64,000 bases of DNA from Vulgatibacter incomptus_A (GTDB taxonomy: Bacteria; Myxococcota; Myxococcia; Myxococcales; Vulgatibacteraceae), in NCBI GenBank assembly GCA_040391605.1, contig JBEBXK010000006.1, positions 66,029 through 130,028 of the forward strand, in the 5' to 3' direction. The position numbers and the translations under genes were made by a program. The notes beneath the pieces were generated by a model. The model ran no database searches. It worked only from the letters and a program-made list of their open reading frames with translations, and had not been told where the DNA came from. Shown here in pieces: positions 60,454-64,000 of this stretch. The first letter of the stretch is position 1. Every line of letters begins with the position of its first letter.

Positions 60454-61446
60454 ATGATCCCTCTGTCGATCCTAGAGTTGGGCCGCGTACGCGAAGGCTC
60501 CGATCGCCGCACGGCGCTGGACGAAGCCAGGCAGCTCGCACAGCACGGCGAAGCGCTGGGCTACCAGCGGATCTGGGTCGCCGAGCATCACAACATGCCG
60601 ACCGTCACCACCTCGGCGACTTCGTTGGTGGTGGCGCACCTGGCGGCGGGCACGGAGACGATCCGGGTGGGCGCCGGCGGGATCATGCTGCCCAACCACG
60701 CGCCCTACGTGATCGCCGAGCAATTCGGCACCCTCGAGACCCTCTTCCCCGGCCGGATCGACCTGGGCCTCGGCCGAGCGCCGGGGACGGATCAGATCAC
60801 CCTGCGGGCGCTCCGCCGCGATCCCGGCAGCTCGGACGCCTTCCCTCAGGACGTACTGGAGCTCCAGGCCTTCCTAGCGCCGGTTTCACCGGGCCAGCGG
60901 ATCGAGGCCGTGCCGGGATCGGGCACCGAGGTGCCCCTCTGGATCCTGGGCTCGAGCCTCTTCGGCGCGCAGCTCGCCGCCGAGCTGGGCCTCCCGTACT
61001 CCTTCGCGTCGCACTTCGCGCCTCAGGCCCTCGATCGCGCCCTCGACGTCTATCGCGAGCGCTTCAAGCCATCGGAGCAGCTCGCCGCCCCCTACGCGAT
61101 GGTGGGCGTGAACATCATCGCGGCCGAGAGCGACGAGGAGGCCAGGCGCCTGGCGACCTCCCAGCAGATGTCCTTCACCGACATGTTCCGGGGCAAGCGC
61201 GGACTCTTCCAACCGCCCATCGACGACATCGAGAGCTATTGGGCGCCGCATGAGAAGATCCAGGCCGGCTCGATGCTTTCGTTCAGCATCATCGGCGGCC
61301 CCGAGACCGTGCGCACCGGGATCCAGCAGCTCCTCGAGCGCACCCGAGCCGACGAGCTGATCGTCGTCTCCGACATCTTCGATCCCGGCAAGCGGCTGCG
61401 CTCCTTCGAGATCATCGCGGAGCAGGTGAGGGCGGCTCGGCCCTAG
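60454..61446 (+). CDS. LLM class flavin-dependent oxidoreductase (luciferase-like, YhbW type)
   Basis: A 330-residue TIM-barrel flavoprotein of the bacterial luciferase-like superfamily. The N-terminus LSILELGRVREGSD and RIWVAEHHNMPTVTTSA (with the flavin-region His) are typical of the YhbW/MsnO8 group, and GRIDLGLGRAPGTD and FASHFAPQALDRALDVYRERF are also conserved. ATG 60454 has GGAAGG upstream. It acts on an unknown substrate with FMN and possibly NADH. No operon partner is evident. Confidence 0.95.
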   Translation: MIPLSILELGRVREGSDRRTALDEARQLAQHGEALGYQRIWVAEHHNMPTVTTSATSLVVAHLAAGTETIRVGAGGIMLPNHAPYVIAEQFGTLETLFPGRIDLGLGRAPGTDQITLRALRRDPGSSDAFPQDVLELQAFLAPVSPGQRIEAVPGSGTEVPLWILGSSLFGAQLAAELGLPYSFASHFAPQALDRALDVYRERFKPSEQLAAPYAMVGVNIIAAESDEEARRLATSQQMSFTDMFRGKRGLFQPPIDDIESYWAPHEKIQAGSMLSFSIIGGPETVRTGIQQLLERTRADELIVVSDIFDPGKRLRSFEIIAEQVRAARP

Positions 61447-61822
61447 GTGTCCTAAGTCTCGTCTACAGCATGGCGCTCGCGTCGAGGCCCGCAGCTGCTC
61501 ATGCGAGGATCCGCAGCGCCGTGAACTGTCTCAGCGGCAGAGACGCGAGCGGCCAGCCTCTCCGTTCATTGTCCGAAATCAGACAGCCTCACCTACAGCT
61601 CGGATCCGGCGGTCCCGATCGTGTTTGACATTCGATCATGGATCGTGAGGAGATTTCTCTACCTGAGCTGAAGGAGATGCCCCGAAGGCGAGGCCTCTCT
61701 GCGATCGGCATCATGAGGCGACCGCGGCTCCCCGATGAACGTCGGCGCCATGCCTCGCCTCGAAGACATCGGTGGTGGCAGGTGAAGACGCGGTAGATAC
61801 AGGCAACCCAAGGAGCGCGCTC
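61447..61822. other. Intergenic region with a long-range inverted repeat
   Basis: Perfect 10-bp arms CGCTCGCGTC (61474-61483) and GACGCGAGCG (61542-61551) bracket a 58-nt interior that can itself fold (CCGC / GCGG). Further on there is a TTGACA at 61625-61630 followed by the palindrome CGATC-ATG-GATCG, a possible promoter/operator for the next gene. No gene recognised. Confidence 0.45.
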
Positions 61823-63904
61823 GTGATCGTCTCTCGACTTGGAGTCCTCGCTGTCACCCTCTGGCTCTTCTCCGGCTGCGGCGCCGCGGACCTCGACGAG
61901 CAGCCGCACAAGCCGGATGGGGAGTGCGCGTCCGCATGCGATGAGAACGCCCGCTGCGAGACGGTCGACGGGGTCGCGATCTGCCTATGCGACGACGGCT
62001 ACAAAGGCAGCGGCACGAGCTGCTCCGATATCGACGAGTGCGCGACGGGCACCGCGGGATGCTCGCCGAACGCCGTCTGCGTCAACCTCCCCGGCGGCTT
62101 CAGCTGCACGTGCAGGGACGGCTTCGAAGGCGACGGGACGATCTGCGAGCTCGCGAGCCCCTGCTCCGACGGCACGGCGGTCTGCTCCCCGAACGCGACG
62201 TGCACGGACCGCTCGGATGGATACGACTGCCGCTGTGACGATGGCTTCGAAGGAGACGGCAAGGAGTGCGCCGACATCGACGAATGTGCGCTCGACCTCC
62301 AACGCTGTGCGCCGGAGGCCGTGTGTACGAACACCGTGGGCAGCTTCGAATGCGCCTGCGCGGAGGGCTTCGAAGGGGACGGGCAGAGCTGCCAGGACAT
62401 CGACGAATGCGCCGACGGCTCGGCCACCTGCGCCGCGGACGCGACCTGCGTGAACCGGCCGGGTGGGTACGACTGTTTCTGCGATGCCGGGTTCATCGGC
62501 GACGGCTTCGATTGCCAAGACATCGACGAGTGCGCCGACGGCACCGCGACCTGCCACGAGGACGCCGTCTGCACCAACACCCCCGGGAGCTATGAATGTG
62601 TCTGCCCAGAGGGCTTCACCGGGAACGGCCTCCACTGCGCCGACATCGACGAGTGCCGCGAGAACATCGACGAGTGCGCGCTCCATTCGATCTGCGCCAA
62701 CACCCAGGGCTCCTATCTCTGCACCTGCCGCGCGGGCTACGAGGGCGACGGCTTCGTCTGCGAAGACGTCGACGAATGCGCCGACGGGACCCACGGATGC
62801 TCGGACGACGCCACCTGCACCAACTGGGCAGGCAGCTTCAGCTGCGCGTGCAACGAGGGCTTCGTGGGCGACGGGATCACCTGCGTCGCCGACTCCTGCG
62901 CCACGAGCGCTGGTGCATGCTCCCCCGACGCCGTCTGCGTCAACGTCGTCGGAGGGTTCGATTGTGTCTGCGTCTCCGGCTACGAAGGCGACGGCTTCAG
63001 CTGCGCGGACTTCGACGAATGCGCCGCCGGGCTCCACGCCTGCTCGCCGGAGGCGCGTTGCGGATACGACTGCGCCTGCGAGCCGCCCTTCACCGGCGAT
63101 GGCTTCAGCTGCGCGCCACCTTGTGCGGCGGGCCTCGCCTGGAATGGGACGGCCTGCGTGCCCGAGGGCGCGATCTCGCTCGGGAGCGACGCCACCACGA
63201 CGTCGGCCGAAGTGGTGGTCTACCTGCAGGAGCCCGGGAACCTCGTGATCAACGGGAGCTTCGAGACGCAGGACCACAGCGGCTGGGCCTTGACCGGCGC
63301 CGCACCCGCCATCGCGGACGGCGGGCTGTTCGGCCTCTACGCCTCCGTCGACACCTACTCCTTGGGAGTTCGGACGCAGACCATCGATCTCGGGGGCTCG
63401 GGGCTCGATCTCGCCGAGCTCGATCTCTCGCCGCCGCTCAACGTCCGCGTTTGGGTCCGGGGGAACTCCATCAACACGGCGGACCCGTACTTTTTCCGGG
63501 CGCGGCTCCGAGACGAGCTTGGCGGGCAGCTCGCGCTCTTCGGACCAGCGAGCGACCAAACTGATCGCGTCGGAACCCCCGATTGGATCGACGTCTCGCA
63601 GACCTTCACCGGCTACGACCCGGGCTTGCGGACAGTCGAGATCGCGGGAGGCGGCAAGGACGCTGAGTACTGGGCGGGGCACTACGGCTGCCTCTATGAC
63701 GGCTTCAGCGTCACCGTCGGCACCTTCGAGATGAGGTTCTCGGAGGACGGCCTCAACTGGGGCGTCTGGATGCCATTCGCTCCCTCGGTCGATTGGAGCT
63801 TCGATCCCTCCCTGGGGACCAAGACCCTCTACGTCGAGTACATGGACGAAAACGGTACGGTCTATCCGGCCGTCAGCGCGTCGATCGACCTCGAGGAGGA
63901 GTAG
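61823..63904 (+). CDS. Surface lipoprotein with about ten EGF-like repeats
   Basis: A 693-residue lipoprotein. GTG 61823 with AAGGAG seven bases upstream gives the signal VIVSRLGVLAVTLWLFSGC; an earlier GTG at 61772 has no such site. Residues about 30-435 hold ten consecutive six-Cys EGF-like modules, seven opening with the calcium-binding D-x-D-E-C form (DIDECADG, DVDECADG). The C-terminal 240 residues start with NLVINGSFETQDHSGW, like carbohydrate-binding modules, and end with an Ig-like MRFSEDGLNWGVWMPF domain. The repeats are imperfect at DNA level. Likely a calcium-stiffened surface adhesin; the partner is unknown. Confidence 0.9.
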   Translation: MIVSRLGVLAVTLWLFSGCGAADLDEQPHKPDGECASACDENARCETVDGVAICLCDDGYKGSGTSCSDIDECATGTAGCSPNAVCVNLPGGFSCTCRDGFEGDGTICELASPCSDGTAVCSPNATCTDRSDGYDCRCDDGFEGDGKECADIDECALDLQRCAPEAVCTNTVGSFECACAEGFEGDGQSCQDIDECADGSATCAADATCVNRPGGYDCFCDAGFIGDGFDCQDIDECADGTATCHEDAVCTNTPGSYECVCPEGFTGNGLHCADIDECRENIDECALHSICANTQGSYLCTCRAGYEGDGFVCEDVDECADGTHGCSDDATCTNWAGSFSCACNEGFVGDGITCVADSCATSAGACSPDAVCVNVVGGFDCVCVSGYEGDGFSCADFDECAAGLHACSPEARCGYDCACEPPFTGDGFSCAPPCAAGLAWNGTACVPEGAISLGSDATTTSAEVVVYLQEPGNLVINGSFETQDHSGWALTGAAPAIADGGLFGLYASVDTYSLGVRTQTIDLGGSGLDLAELDLSPPLNVRVWVRGNSINTADPYFFRARLRDELGGQLALFGPASDQTDRVGTPDWIDVSQTFTGYDPGLRTVEIAGGGKDAEYWAGHYGCLYDGFSVTVGTFEMRFSEDGLNWGVWMPFAPSVDWSFDPSLGTKTLYVEYMDENGTVYPAVSASIDLEEE

Positions 63905-64000
63905 GTGGCTGGTGCCAAACGGAGTCCCTGCTGCGACGAACGATTCGGGGCTACGGACGGCGTGCTCACTCTTCGCTCCTGCGACGTGGCTACGGCCACG

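Noticed and set aside
61638..61796. A 52-codon ORF upstream of the EGF lipoprotein gene
   Set aside because: Arg-rich composition and no ribosome site; more likely leader sequence.
62000..63100. CRISPR-like repeats in the EGF region
   Set aside because: The repeats are coding, imperfect and in register with six-Cys modules; there are no identical direct repeats with spacers.

Overview
The window is a GC-rich chromosomal segment packed with genes, most likely from a member of the Myxococcota (delta-proteobacterial lineage). The support is indirect. There are several secreted lipoproteins with long Gly/Ser linkers just after the lipid-anchor Cys, GTG/TTG starts, a multi-REC hybrid kinase operon with CheR, an EGF-array lipoprotein and an exported catalase. 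No rRNA, tRNA, IS element, prophage or CRISPR array was recognised. A species call is not possible from the sequence alone.

Layout. 0.2-3.2 kb: DNA polymerase IV diverging from an Old Yellow Enzyme relative. 3.2-11.2 kb: a minus-strand block with a P460-like haem lipoprotein, a YceI protein, a gamma-carbonic anhydrase, and a tightly overlapped operon of three TlpA-type thioredoxins, two large surface lipoproteins and a DUF6029-like envelope protein. 11.5-15.3 kb: a bacterial deoxyhypusine-synthase homologue and the tyrosine-catabolism pair hppD/hmgA. 15.6-22.3 kb: a complete RND efflux pump (OMF, RND, MFP) with a divergent TetR regulator and palindromic operator candidates. 22.4-27.7 kb: a ferritin-like protein, an AraC regulator, an SDR enzyme and a UbiD decarboxylase.

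27.9-37.6 kb is the most coherent metabolic unit. A five-gene plus-strand operon encodes a membrane-bound molybdenum oxidoreductase (membrane subunit with zinc ribbon, Mo-bisPGD catalytic subunit, four-cluster ferredoxin, Rieske protein, small membrane protein). It converges on a six-gene molybdenum-cofactor operon (mobA, moaA, moaD, moaE, a moaC-moaB/mogA fusion, moeA) that presumably supplies its cofactor. The junction between the moaC fusion and moeA carries a 65-bp tandem duplication that leaves a 22-codon bridging ORF linked by GTGA and ATGA overlaps.

38-48.3 kb: a stress and metal region. It holds remnants of a MarR regulator and a GGDEF protein, a glutathionyl-hydroquinone reductase, an exported catalase with an ankyrin lipoprotein (katB-ankB arrangement) behind an OxyR-type operator, an exported pirin, a copper-type P-ATPase, a UBP zinc-finger protein, an ArsC/Spx-like protein and a YggS PLP protein. 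48.6-54 kb: a hybrid histidine kinase, CheR and second kinase operon with overlapping stops and starts. 54.1-60.3 kb: an MFS exporter, then an iron-acquisition module (promoter with a Fur-box-like palindrome, TonB-dependent receptor, TonB-like transducer, PepSY reductase-like membrane protein). 60.4-63.9 kb: an LLM flavin oxidoreductase and a large EGF-repeat lipoprotein.
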